Origin: an uncultured Porphyromonadaceae bacterium
Lineage (GTDB): Bacteria > Bacteroidota > Bacteroidia > Bacteroidales > Muribaculaceae
Length of the DNA stretch: 10,138 nt
Assembly (NCBI GenBank): GCA_947166165.1
Contig: CAMVDK010000106.1
Location: 1 to 10,138, forward strand
Direction of reading: 5' to 3'
Numbering within the stretch: the first letter of the stretch is position 1; each line of letters starts with the position of its first letter. Both the position numbers and the translations under genes were made by a program. This document shows, one piece after another, positions 1-7,212 of this stretch. The notes under the pieces were generated by a model. It worked only from the letters and a program-made list of their open reading frames with translations. It made no database searches and was not told where the DNA came from.

Positions 1-7
1 AATACAC

Positions 8-47
8 AATCCAGCCTTCCGGCTTCGGATTGCCGGAAGGCTGGATT
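8..47 (-). terminator. Hairpin terminator of the C10 peptidase gene
   Basis: Perfect 16-bp inverted repeat: arms 8-23 (AATCCAGCCTTCCGGC) and 32-47, with an 8-nt loop. It lies 26 bp beyond the stop codon of the minus-strand peptidase gene, the usual place for its terminator. No clear T-tract follows on either strand, so it is not a textbook intrinsic terminator. It could also serve a plus-strand gene ending left of the window. Confidence 0.75.
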
Positions 48-73
48 GATCAATGAGATAAGGAAAATGCTTT

Positions 74-3000
74 TTAGCCGTTCGCGAGGATGATGTTGAT
101 GAGCGCGTTCACGTCCTCGATGTCGACAATGCCGCTGCCGTCGATGTCGGTGTCGCCACCGTAGTATCCCTCCGACACACGCTGGAGCACCACGTTCACC
201 AGTGCGTTGACGTCCTCGACATCGACGCTGCCATCGAGATTCACGTCGCCGAGTACGATTGCCGGCATCCAGTCGTCACCGGGGAAGTCGATCTGGCCGT
301 GGTCGGAGACATTGGTCAGAGCCTCGAAATAGGCACGGAAGGCGGGCACTGCGGCGCTGCGCATGAGCGAAGCATGCGAGCCGTAGACGTCCTCAAAATA
401 GATGGTCTCGATGCTCTTTGGCACATAGTTGCCAGCCATCAGGTAGTTCTCGCCACTGGTGTAGGCGATAGGCTCGGCCTTGAGCAGGACGTTGGAGGCC
501 TGCCAGGTGACAGGCTGCCCCTTGATGCTCTGTGCGGCAGCGATGATGTAGGGCACGTTGGCCTCCATCTGCGCCACGCACTCGAATGCGGGCACGCTGT
601 CCACCTCCTGGGCAAAGCGCACCACCCACATGTCGGCATCAGCATCCTGGCTGGCGGCCAAGGTCACCTCGCCGTCGGCGGTGATGGCCTGCGGCGCGAA
701 GGGCAGCACGATGGTGCTCCAGGCAGCGGCCTCGCCAGCGCGGCGGGCCTTGGCGAAGGTGCGCTTGTAGCTGATTTCGGCCGCGGTGAAGCTCTGCGGG
801 GTAAAGTAGCCATAGCCATCGGTGAGCTGGATGCGCTCGGCCTGGTTGCCGCGCACCACGTTCAGGCCCTCGAGGCCGGCGGGCACCGGCTCGTTCTCGC
901 CAATCAGGTAGATGGTGTTGGGGTTGCCGCTGGGCGTGACCGAGGTGATGTTGAGCCCCTCGAGGCGTGCGGCCAGTGCGTCGGCCGGGATGGTGATGTT
1001 GCCGCTGGCAGCCACACCGTTGCCGGTCATGCTCGAGCCGTCCCAGGTGACGAGGCCGCGCTCAATCTGGTAGAACACCGAGCTGCCGGGGACGACGATG
1101 TTGACCAGCTCGTCGTTCTCGTTGCGGGCGTAGATGTTGAGCGAGTAGGTGGAGCCGTAGGCCAGGTTGTTGAAGTCGAAATAGAGCGTCTTCGTCTGTC
1201 CGGGCTGCAGGTTGAGCGAGCTTTGCGAGTAGGTGATCATCTCGCCGCTCACCTTGCCGCTCTCGTCGGTGGTGACGATGAACAGCGGAGCGAGCACATA
1301 TTTGTTATACTCTCCGGTGCCATTGTTGGTGATGTCGACGCGGAAGTGTGCGTGGCTGTCGTAGATCACGCCGTCGACGGCGTTCTCTGCCTGAATGTCC
1401 ACGGCCAGGTTCATGGCGGCCTCGCTGCTTTGAGTGATGGTCACCGAGCCGCTTCCGGCCACTTGATTCGAGCAGTTGGCGTCGTAGTACAGGCGGATGG
1501 TCTGCGTGCCGGCGGTGGCTGGCGTGACGTTGAAGGTGACGGTGGCCGTCTGCCCGGCGAGCACCTCAGCCTGGATGGCGGTGGTGTAGCTCGAATACTC
1601 GTCGATTTGCTGGCTGCCGAATTGCAGATACAGGTCGCCGAAGAAGCGGTCGGCGCTGTTGTTCTTGAGCGTGACGTGGATGCGCTCGGGGCTGCCCACC
1701 TTTTCGCCGCCTTCGAACTCCATGTCCTGGATTTGCAGGTTGAGCATCGGGTGTGCCACAAAGGTGGCTTGAGTGGCGGTCATGGTGCACTCCAGGTAGT
1801 AGCGGTCGCTCTCGAGCATGGGTTTCCACTCGCTGGTGCCTTCGAGCTTGTACATGGGCACGATGTTGTAGGTGCCCACCATGCCCTTGCCCATCTTCAC
1901 GGCGTTGCGGGCGTCGGTGATGTCCTTGCCCAAAGCCCAGAAGCTTCCGAGCGCCGAGGTGAGCGCAGTGCTGTAGGTGCCACGGTTGATGATCATGGAG
2001 TGGAAAGTGCCGTCGAGGTTGTAGAACGCCACGCCGATGTCGTAGCGCTTCTGCGTGCCCACGTGGTCGGCATAGTTGAGGGTGAAGTATTTGTTCTTGT
2101 AGATGCTGAATCCCTCCGACTGGCTGTCGCGCGTGAAGGTGCCGTAGGTGCCAATGCCGGTCACAGTCAGGGCATCCTCGACTTGCGGCTCGGGCTGCCC
2201 GCTGCCAGCGGGGTCGCCGGGCTGGATGCCGATGACCACGTTCTGCTTCATGTTGTAGCCCTCGGCGCTCGACGCGCCTCCGATGCCGCTCTCGCGTGGG
2301 TTGAGCACCGACAGCTGGAAGTAGCCGTTGCCCATGCCACCCCAACCCCAGTTGATGTGGAAGTAGTTGCCATACTCATAGCCGTCGCACACAAACGAGT
2401 GTCCGCCGCTGCTGCCGGCAGTGCCGTTGTAAACCATCGGGCGGCCTTCGACCAGCTCCTGGTAGACCATGTTGTCCCAGTCCTCCTGGGTGAAGTCGGT
2501 GCGGAACTTGATCTGGATGGTCGTCGGGTCGTAGGCGAAATACTCGGTGAATCCCTTGGGGATGTCGTCGGTGTAGGCGCCGGTAGCCGAGAGATAGTAT
2601 TGCGACTTGATGGCGCAGCCCACATAGAGCATGAGCGTGGCCACGGCGTCGGTGTACACCAGGTCCTCGCTGCCGTTGTAGCTGTCCTTCATGTGCTCCC
2701 AGTCGAAGGTGGTCACGGGCAGCTCGTCGGTGGTGAAGCTGGCATAGCTGTAGGTGCCGGTGGGGTAGGAGAAGGTGTAGCTCGCAATCGGCTTGGTGGG
2801 CTGTGCCGGCCACTTGTAGTAGTTCATGATCTGCGACATGGAGGTGGCCACGCAGCCGGTGTAGGCAAGTTCGCCAATTGTGTCGCCATTCTCATCGATG
2901 CTCATGAACTCGGGGCACTTGTTCCAGTAGGGGGTTGCCTGGTCCCACTTGGTGGTGATGAGCGGAGCGATGGAATTGCGGGTGTCGACGGTGCGGGTGC

Positions 3001-3409
3001 GCCGTGGCAGGGCCAGCGCCTGAGTTGCCTGGGCGTCGGTCATGGTGTCGAGCACGCGCATCTGCGCCACATAGCCGTCGAGCCAGTTCTGCATGTTGAC
3101 GGGAACGCGCTTGGCGTCGAACGAGCCCTCGAACGAGAAGCCCAGGATGGGGTTGGTGCGGTCGTCGCCGCTCACCACCACAAAGCCCTCGTCGGTGCCG
3201 ATGTTGAACACGTAGTAGTAGCCCATGTCGGCCGAAGCCTTCACGCGCGGGGCACGGGCGGCCATCTTCAGGGCTCCATGCGATGCCTGGCGCTGCTGCA
3301 CGAAGGCGGTGGCTTCGTTCAAAGCCTGCTGTTGAGTGACCGGGGCGGCATAGGCGCCACACAACGACAGCAAAGCCACGGCCATCAACAGGAAAGTAGA
3401 TTTTCTCAT
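74..3409 (-). CDS. Secreted C10 family (streptopain/Spi-type) cysteine peptidase with C-terminal dockerin-like module
   Basis: A 1111-aa exported cysteine protease zymogen. Residues 1-21 form a Sec signal peptide ending CGAYA. About 22-140 match the Spi-type inhibitory propeptide (GYYYVFNIGTDEGFVVVSGDD) that is removed on activation in this family. The catalytic domain spans about 145-397: nucleophile Cys186 in YTGCVATSMSQIM, His337 in GGHSFVCDGY, and Asn353/Trp354 in HINWGWGG. All expected C10 residues are present, so it should be active. About 555-660 and 665-785 look like two beta-sandwich (CARDB/Ig-like) modules. About 790-1040 is a conserved-looking tail with AFRAYFEA. Residues 1054-1111 are a duplicated dockerin-like calcium-binding module. 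The protein is far longer than streptopain (about 400 aa). I see no T9SS C-terminal domain and no lipobox, so it may be released or held by an unknown partner. The start at 3409 fits the signal peptide and the upstream -33/-7 pair. Substrate unknown. Confidence 0.93.
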   Translation of the reverse strand: MRKSTFLLMAVALLSLCGAYAAPVTQQQALNEATAFVQQRQASHGALKMAARAPRVKASADMGYYYVFNIGTDEGFVVVSGDDRTNPILGFSFEGSFDAKRVPVNMQNWLDGYVAQMRVLDTMTDAQATQALALPRRTRTVDTRNSIAPLITTKWDQATPYWNKCPEFMSIDENGDTIGELAYTGCVATSMSQIMNYYKWPAQPTKPIASYTFSYPTGTYSYASFTTDELPVTTFDWEHMKDSYNGSEDLVYTDAVATLMLYVGCAIKSQYYLSATGAYTDDIPKGFTEYFAYDPTTIQIKFRTDFTQEDWDNMVYQELVEGRPMVYNGTAGSSGGHSFVCDGYEYGNYFHINWGWGGMGNGYFQLSVLNPRESGIGGASSAEGYNMKQNVVIGIQPGDPAGSGQPEPQVEDALTVTGIGTYGTFTRDSQSEGFSIYKNKYFTLNYADHVGTQKRYDIGVAFYNLDGTFHSMIINRGTYSTALTSALGSFWALGKDITDARNAVKMGKGMVGTYNIVPMYKLEGTSEWKPMLESDRYYLECTMTATQATFVAHPMLNLQIQDMEFEGGEKVGSPERIHVTLKNNSADRFFGDLYLQFGSQQIDEYSSYTTAIQAEVLAGQTATVTFNVTPATAGTQTIRLYYDANCSNQVAGSGSVTITQSSEAAMNLAVDIQAENAVDGVIYDSHAHFRVDITNNGTGEYNKYVLAPLFIVTTDESGKVSGEMITYSQSSLNLQPGQTKTLYFDFNNLAYGSTYSLNIYARNENDELVNIVVPGSSVFYQIERGLVTWDGSSMTGNGVAASGNITIPADALAARLEGLNITSVTPSGNPNTIYLIGENEPVPAGLEGLNVVRGNQAERIQLTDGYGYFTPQSFTAAEISYKRTFAKARRAGEAAAWSTIVLPFAPQAITADGEVTLAASQDADADMWVVRFAQEVDSVPAFECVAQMEANVPYIIAAAQSIKGQPVTWQASNVLLKAEPIAYTSGENYLMAGNYVPKSIETIYFEDVYGSHASLMRSAAVPAFRAYFEALTNVSDHGQIDFPGDDWMPAIVLGDVNLDGSVDVEDVNALVNVVLQRVSEGYYGGDTDIDGSGIVDIEDVNALINIILANG
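77..250 (-). other. Dockerin-like duplicated calcium-binding module (C-terminus of the peptidase)
   Basis: Residues 1054-1111 contain two F-hand-like repeats: GDVNLDGSVDVEDVNALVNVVL and, after a short linker, DTDIDGSGIVDIEDVNALINIIL. Asp/Asn spacing (DxNxDGxxDxxD) is that of dockerin type I calcium loops, each followed by a helix. In cellulosomes such modules bind cohesins. In Bacteroidales they sit at the ends of many secreted proteins with no known cohesin, so the partner here is unknown. The module ends four residues before the stop codon. Confidence 0.88.
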
Positions 3410-3497
3410 TGAAGTAAATAAATTATTAAGGTTGATATGAATGAATAATTCCGGTCAACAAACAGATTGGCGATTCAACCCGCAACTATTTTCGGGG

Positions 3498-3527
3498 CAA
3501 AAATAGCATTATTTTCTCAACGACAAA
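3498..3527 (-). promoter_or_regulatory. Promoter of the C10 peptidase gene
   Basis: On the minus strand a TTTG (-33 type, 3524-3527) is followed after 18 bp by TATTTTTG (3498-3505), matching the Bacteroidetes primary sigma consensus TTTG-N19ish-TAnnTTTG. Transcription would begin near 3490, giving a leader of about 80 nt before the ATG at 3409. The leader is AT-rich near the start codon (3411-3450), as is usual in this phylum, which lacks strong Shine-Dalgarno use. The 3410-3685 gap holds only this promoter and the opposing one. Confidence 0.6.
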
Positions 3528-3632
3528 AATTTATTAATATTTATTACGAAAATTGGGACCTTTTGCCTTCAGCCACAGGGGCGCTGCACGGGGCCGGAGG
3601 CATTGGGATCGGCAAGAGGCGGGTCACAGGCG

Positions 3633-3682
3633 GGTCACCACAAGTGGGGATTGCGCAAGTGGCGAAAAAGCAGTAATTTTGC
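3633..3682 (+). promoter_or_regulatory. Shared promoter element, copy A (upstream of TonB receptor)
   Basis: A 50-bp segment with 41/50 identity to 7163-7212 and no gaps. It contains TTG at 3651-3653 (-33), 20 bp of spacer and TAATTTTG at 3674-3681 (-7). The sequence from AAAAGCAG through the -7 box is identical in both copies. CAAGTGG at 3655-3661 looks like the right arm of an inverted repeat whose left arm (CCACTTG) is intact in the other copy. The -7 box ends only 4 bp before the receptor's GTG start. Confidence 0.75.
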
Positions 3683-3685
3683 GGC

Positions 3686-5926
3686 GTGAAACCGCTATTT
3701 GTCCTCATGCTGTGGCTGGGTTGCTGCCTGGCGGCCGCAGCCACCGCCGTGCCGGGCGAAGCCGCCATGGCCGACTCGGTGCATCTGTCCGACGTGACCG
3801 TGACGGCCATCAAGCAGACCACGCGTCGGCCCGGCATCCCGTCGGCCACCATCGTCACCCGGCAGCAGGTGGAGCGCAACGGCACCATGAGCGTGAAGGA
3901 AGCCACGGCGATGATGCCCGGCGTGTTCCAGCCCGACTACGGCAGCCGGATGACGTCGACCATCTACGTGCGCGGCATCGGCACACGCATCGACCAGCCC
4001 GCCGTGGGTCTGAACGTGGACAACGTGCCGGTGATGTGCAAGGAGAACTACGACACCGACCTTCCCGACATCGCCCGCATCGAGATGCTGCGCGGCCCGC
4101 AGAGCACCCTTTACGGCCGCAACACGCTGGGCGGAGTGATGAACATCTACACCCTCTCGCCCATGAACTGGCAGGGCACGCGCGCGCTACTCACCGCCGC
4201 CTCGCACGGCATGCTGCGCGCGGCGCTGAGCCACTACGCCCGCCCCACCGAGCGCCTGGCGTTCAGCGTCAGCGTCGGCTATGGCCGCACCAGTGGCGAA
4301 TTCCGCAACACCTGCAACAGCAGCCGCACCGACTGGGAGCGCATGGGCAACGCACGCTTCAAACTGGAGTGGATGCCCGACTCCTCACTGCTGTTGAGCA
4401 ATGTGGCGGCGCTGGGCATCGGCCGCCAGGGCGGCTACCCCTACGAGCAGGTGGGCACCGGCACAATCGCCTACAACGACACCTGCTTCTACCGCCGGAC
4501 GAGCATCGCCGACGGCCTGACGCTCACCAAGCGCTGGGACGCCGCCACGCTGTCGAGCATCACCAGCTACCAGTATCTCGACGACAACATGACGCTCGAC
4601 CAGGACTTCACCGCCCTGCCCTACTTCACACTCACGCAGGCGCGGCGCGAGCACGCCGTGACGCAGGACCTCGTGGTGCGCGGCAACCAGAACACGCTTG
4701 ACCTCGACTGGCTCGCCGGAGCCTTTGGCTACTACCGCCACATGCGCATGGACGCCCCCGTCACCTTCAAGGACACGGGCATCGCCGAGCTCATCGAGCG
4801 GCACGTGAACGACGCGCTGCCCGACTATCCCGTGGTGTGGGACACGCGGCAGTTTGTGCTCGGCAGCCATTTCACCATGCCCACTGTGGGCGCGGCGCTC
4901 TACTGCCAAGCCTCGCGGCAGTGGGGCCGGCTCACGCTCACGGCCGGCCTGCGCCTCGACTACGAGCACGCGCGGCTGAGCTACCACAGCGCCACCCACA
5001 CCGGCTACGACATCGTGCAGGCCGCCACGGGCAGTGTATACAGCCACCAGCCCATCGACATCGACGACCACGGAACGCTCTCCAAAGACTTCGTCCAGTT
5101 GCAGCCACGCCTCACGGCCACCCTGCACCTGGGCAACGCCCACCGCGATGCCGACCTCCATGCCACCATTGCCCGTGGCAGCAAGGCCGGAGGCTTCAAC
5201 ACACAGATGTTCAGCGACGTGCTCCAGCAGCGCCTCATGCGCATGATGGGCATAGGCGGCAACTACGATGTCGACGATGTGGTGGGCTACCGGCCCGAGC
5301 GCGCGTGGAACGTGGAACTGGGCACCCACCTCACCGCCTGGCAGCGTCGCATAGCCATCGACGCCAGCCTCTACTGGATTGACTGCCGCGACCGCCAGCT
5401 CACCGTGTTCCCTCCGGGACTCACCACCGGGCGCATGATGACCAACGCCGGGCGCACGCGCCACTGCGGCCTTGAGGTGGCCGCCAGCGTGCATCCCGCC
5501 GAGCGCACCACCATCAACGCCGCCTACGGCTACACGCGCGCCACGTTCAAGCAGTATAACGACGGCCACGCCGACTATGCCGGCCATCACGTGCCATACG
5601 CCCCGGCACACACGCTGTGGGCCGAGGCGCTCCAGACCATTGCGCTGAGCAGCGCCAGCCAGTGGGCGCAATCGCTCACGCTGGCGGCCAACGTGGCCGG
5701 CGCCGGCCGCATCTACTGGAACGAGGCCGGCACACTCAGCCAGCCGTTCTACGCCCTGCTCGGTGCCAGCGTCACCCTCTCCGGCAAGCACTACGACCTG
5801 CAACTGTGGGGACGCAACCTCACCGGCACCGCCTATCGCACGTTCTACTTTGTATCGATAGGCCACGAGTTCCTGCAGCGCGGCCACGGCCGCCAACTGG
5901 GCGCCACCCTGCGCCTGCGGCTTTGA
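3686..5926 (+). CDS. TonB-dependent outer-membrane receptor
   Basis: A 746-aa outer-membrane active transporter for an unidentified ligand, driven by TonB-ExbBD. Residues 1-21 are a signal peptide (MKPLFVLMLWLGCC start, cleavage near ATA-VPG). SDVTVTA at 35-41 is TonB-box-like. The plug spans about 50-158 and holds IYVRGIGTR, VGLNVDNVPV, IARIEMLRGPQSTLYGRN and LGGVMNIYT, all classic plug motifs. The rest is a 22-strand-type barrel ending GATLRLRL. The last residue is Leu rather than the common aromatic. It has no N-terminal carboxypeptidase-regulatory-like domain and is much shorter than SusC proteins (about 1000 aa), and no SusD gene is adjacent, so a small ligand such as a metal chelate or cofactor is more likely than a glycan (inference). 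The start is GTG at 3686; an internal ATG at 3707 would cut the basic n-region. It is transcribed from the shared element just upstream. Confidence 0.92.
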   Translation: MKPLFVLMLWLGCCLAAAATAVPGEAAMADSVHLSDVTVTAIKQTTRRPGIPSATIVTRQQVERNGTMSVKEATAMMPGVFQPDYGSRMTSTIYVRGIGTRIDQPAVGLNVDNVPVMCKENYDTDLPDIARIEMLRGPQSTLYGRNTLGGVMNIYTLSPMNWQGTRALLTAASHGMLRAALSHYARPTERLAFSVSVGYGRTSGEFRNTCNSSRTDWERMGNARFKLEWMPDSSLLLSNVAALGIGRQGGYPYEQVGTGTIAYNDTCFYRRTSIADGLTLTKRWDAATLSSITSYQYLDDNMTLDQDFTALPYFTLTQARREHAVTQDLVVRGNQNTLDLDWLAGAFGYYRHMRMDAPVTFKDTGIAELIERHVNDALPDYPVVWDTRQFVLGSHFTMPTVGAALYCQASRQWGRLTLTAGLRLDYEHARLSYHSATHTGYDIVQAATGSVYSHQPIDIDDHGTLSKDFVQLQPRLTATLHLGNAHRDADLHATIARGSKAGGFNTQMFSDVLQQRLMRMMGIGGNYDVDDVVGYRPERAWNVELGTHLTAWQRRIAIDASLYWIDCRDRQLTVFPPGLTTGRMMTNAGRTRHCGLEVAASVHPAERTTINAAYGYTRATFKQYNDGHADYAGHHVPYAPAHTLWAEALQTIALSSASQWAQSLTLAANVAGAGRIYWNEAGTLSQPFYALLGASVTLSGKHYDLQLWGRNLTGTAYRTFYFVSIGHEFLQRGHGRQLGATLRLRL

Positions 5927-5933
5927 GGATTAT

Positions 5934-5981
5934 CGATTTAGCGAACAATCGAACATTCGAATTCTCGAACCATCGAATGCG
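5934..5981. repeat. Degenerate 8-bp CGA-phased tandem repeat in a convergent gap
   Basis: Six consecutive 8-bp units each begin with CGA (starts at 5934, 5942, 5950, 5958, 5966, 5974), for example CGAACAAT, CGAACATT and CGAACCAT. The other five positions vary. The run fills almost the whole 61-bp gap between the receptor stop and the convergent SUMF1 gene stop. Its role is unknown; the palindromic TTCGAA/CGAA words also allow hairpins. Confidence 0.6.
5954..5979. terminator. Possible bidirectional terminator hairpin
   Basis: CATTCGA (5954-5960) pairs perfectly with TCGAATG (5973-5979) across 12 nt. An alternative inner stem is TTCGA (5956-5960) with TCGAA (5965-5969). It sits between two converging genes, where a shared terminator is expected, but the stem is short and AT-rich and has no T-tract, so the call is weak. 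Confidence 0.35.
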
Positions 5982-5987
5982 CGAGGG

Positions 5988-7006
5988 TCAGAAGGCCAGG
6001 CGCATGCCGATGGCCGTCGAGTGGGAGTCGGGGCCACGCCAGTCGCGCGCACTCACGCGGCAGTTCTTCTCCGAGAAGAGCCAACTGCCGCCGCGATACG
6101 TGCGGTAGGAGCCAGAGGTCGGCCCGGCGGGGTTGGTCTGCGGCTCGCTGCCGTAGGGGCCATACCAGTCGGAACACCATTCGCTCACGTTGCCGCTCAT
6201 GTCATACAAGCCCAACTCGTTTGGGGTCTTCGTGGCCACGGCATGCGTCTGCGAGCCGCTGTTATTCGAATACCACGACACCTCGCTTGGATCGTTGCTG
6301 CCGGCATATTTGTAGCCCTGGCTCTGCTTGCCACCACGGGCGGCGAATTCCCACTCGGCCTCGGTGGGCAAACGGAACGTCTTGCCCGTGAGCCGGTTGA
6401 GTTTGGTGATAAACGATTGGCACTCCACCTCACTTGCTCGACGGGCCGCTGAAGATTCACGCCATAACCATTGTCGGCGTTGAAGTTGCTCGGATTGCTG
6501 CCCATCACGGCCTGCCACAACTCCTGCGTAACCTCGGTGACACCGATGTTGTAGCTCGACAATGTGACTTGATGTGTGGGTCGCTCGTCGCTTTTGGCAT
6601 CGTCTTGCTCACCGTCGGCGACCACAGGAGCACCCATTGTGAACGTGCCGCCGTCCACTTTCACCATTGCAAACGTAACGCCTTTCACGGTGAAGGTGGT
6701 CACCACAGGCTCGGACGGGCCATTCAGAATCACATTGATCACCGCGTTCACGTCGCTGATGTCCACCGTCCCGTCGCCCGTGAGGTCGGCCAGTGCTTTG
6801 ACCTCGGCGTCGGTGATGAATCCCAGCACGATGTTGATGCAGATGTTCATGTCCTCGATGTCGACCACACCGTCGCTGTTCACGTCGCCGTGGCTGCCGT
6901 TCGCAGCCCAGCGAGCCGACGTAGCAGCAGCGCTCCAGGTGAGCAGCACGCCGCAAACCAAAGCCGCCGCAAGGCTCACGATTCTTCTCAGTTTGATTGT
7001 TTTCAT
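5988..7006 (-). pseudogene. Secreted dockerin-SUMF1 (formylglycine-generating-enzyme-like) protein gene, frameshifted
   Basis: Two overlapping reading frames together make one SUMF1/FGE-family protein of about 340 aa. Frame 1 from ATG 7006 has a signal peptide (1-31), a dockerin-like module (40-96) and the start of the SUMF1 domain (KVDGGTFTMGA, THQVTLSSYNIGVTEVTQ, RPVEQV, to Val192). The match then jumps frame at 6426-6430. ECQSFITKLN, FRLPTEAEWEFAARGG, GLYDMSGNVSEW, RGGSW and the terminal IGMRLAF continue in the second frame to the TGA at 5988. Compared with the usual PVEQVSWxxC, about 4 bp seem lost. Frame 1 otherwise runs on to a stop at 6197. Only one cysteine (NCRVSAR) lies where true FGEs have two catalytic cysteines, so even an intact product would probably not make formylglycine. 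An upstream ATG at 7060 is rejected because it precedes the likely transcription start. A sequencing error is possible. Confidence 0.82.
6719..6889 (-). other. Dockerin-like duplicated calcium-binding module (N-terminal, SUMF1 protein)
   Basis: Residues 40-96 of the SUMF1 protein: GDVNSDGVVDIEDMNICINIVLG, then a linker, then DLTGDGTVDISDVNAVINVILNG. Both calcium loops keep the acidic positions. The first loop closely resembles the second loop of the peptidase module (GxVDIEDxNxxINIxL), at the DNA level as well (a shared GTCCTCGATGTCGAC on the plus strand). Here the module sits straight after the signal peptide, the opposite end from the peptidase. Confidence 0.85.
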
Positions 7007-7032
7007 CGTTTTCGAAATTTGAATTGAAAGTG

Positions 7033-7040
7033 CAAAATTA
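7033..7040 (-). promoter_or_regulatory. -7 promoter box of the dockerin-SUMF1 gene
   Basis: TAATTTTG on the minus strand matches TAnnTTTG. Transcription would start near 7026, about 20 nt before the ATG at 7006. I see no convincing TTTG about 20 bp upstream, so the -33 element is poor or absent. The position supports 7006 rather than 7060 as the translation start. Confidence 0.55.
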
Positions 7041-7162
7041 CGAAATTTCCGATTATCCATCGCCCTTTTTGGCCCAAAATGGGATGATGCGGAGGCAACA
7101 CACCGCTATGTGGCGGCTTACGACTGCCAATTGCCGTGGCTCGTGTGCGGGCATCACTATGT

Positions 7163-7212
7163 GGTCGCCACTTGTTGGGATTGCATATGTGGTGGAAAAG
7201 CAGTAATTTTGC
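7163..7212 (+). promoter_or_regulatory. Shared promoter element, copy B (upstream of lipoprotein 1)
   Basis: The second copy of the 50-bp element: TTG at 7181-7183 (-33), 20-bp spacer, TAATTTTG at 7204-7211 (-7), spacing identical to copy A. CCACTTG at 7168-7174 is the intact left arm of the presumed inverted repeat; the right arm is degraded to CATATGTGG. Transcription would begin near 7218, leaving a leader of about 43 nt before the ATG at 7261. The rest of 7007-7260 shows no gene. Confidence 0.75.

Noticed and set aside
299..3412. A 1037-codon plus-strand open frame opposite the C10 peptidase gene
   Set aside because: The opposite strand encodes a full C10 protease with all catalytic residues and a signal peptide. 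The antisense translation is low-complexity (His, Val, Gly, Ala, Asp rich) with no domain, a by-product of GC-rich codon usage.
4385..5896. A 503-codon minus-strand open frame opposite the TonB receptor
   Set aside because: It is an antisense shadow of a clear receptor gene, with no recognisable motif or signal and biased composition.
3686..5926. The receptor as part of a SusCD polysaccharide-utilisation locus
   Set aside because: It is about 250 residues too short for SusC, lacks the N-terminal regulatory-like domain, and has no SusD partner or glycoside hydrolase beside it.
7007..7060. An upstream ATG at 7060 extending the dockerin-SUMF1 protein by 18 residues
   Set aside because: It lies upstream of the TAATTTTG -7 box at 7033-7040, so it would not be in the transcript, and it would place a polar stretch ahead of a normal signal peptide.
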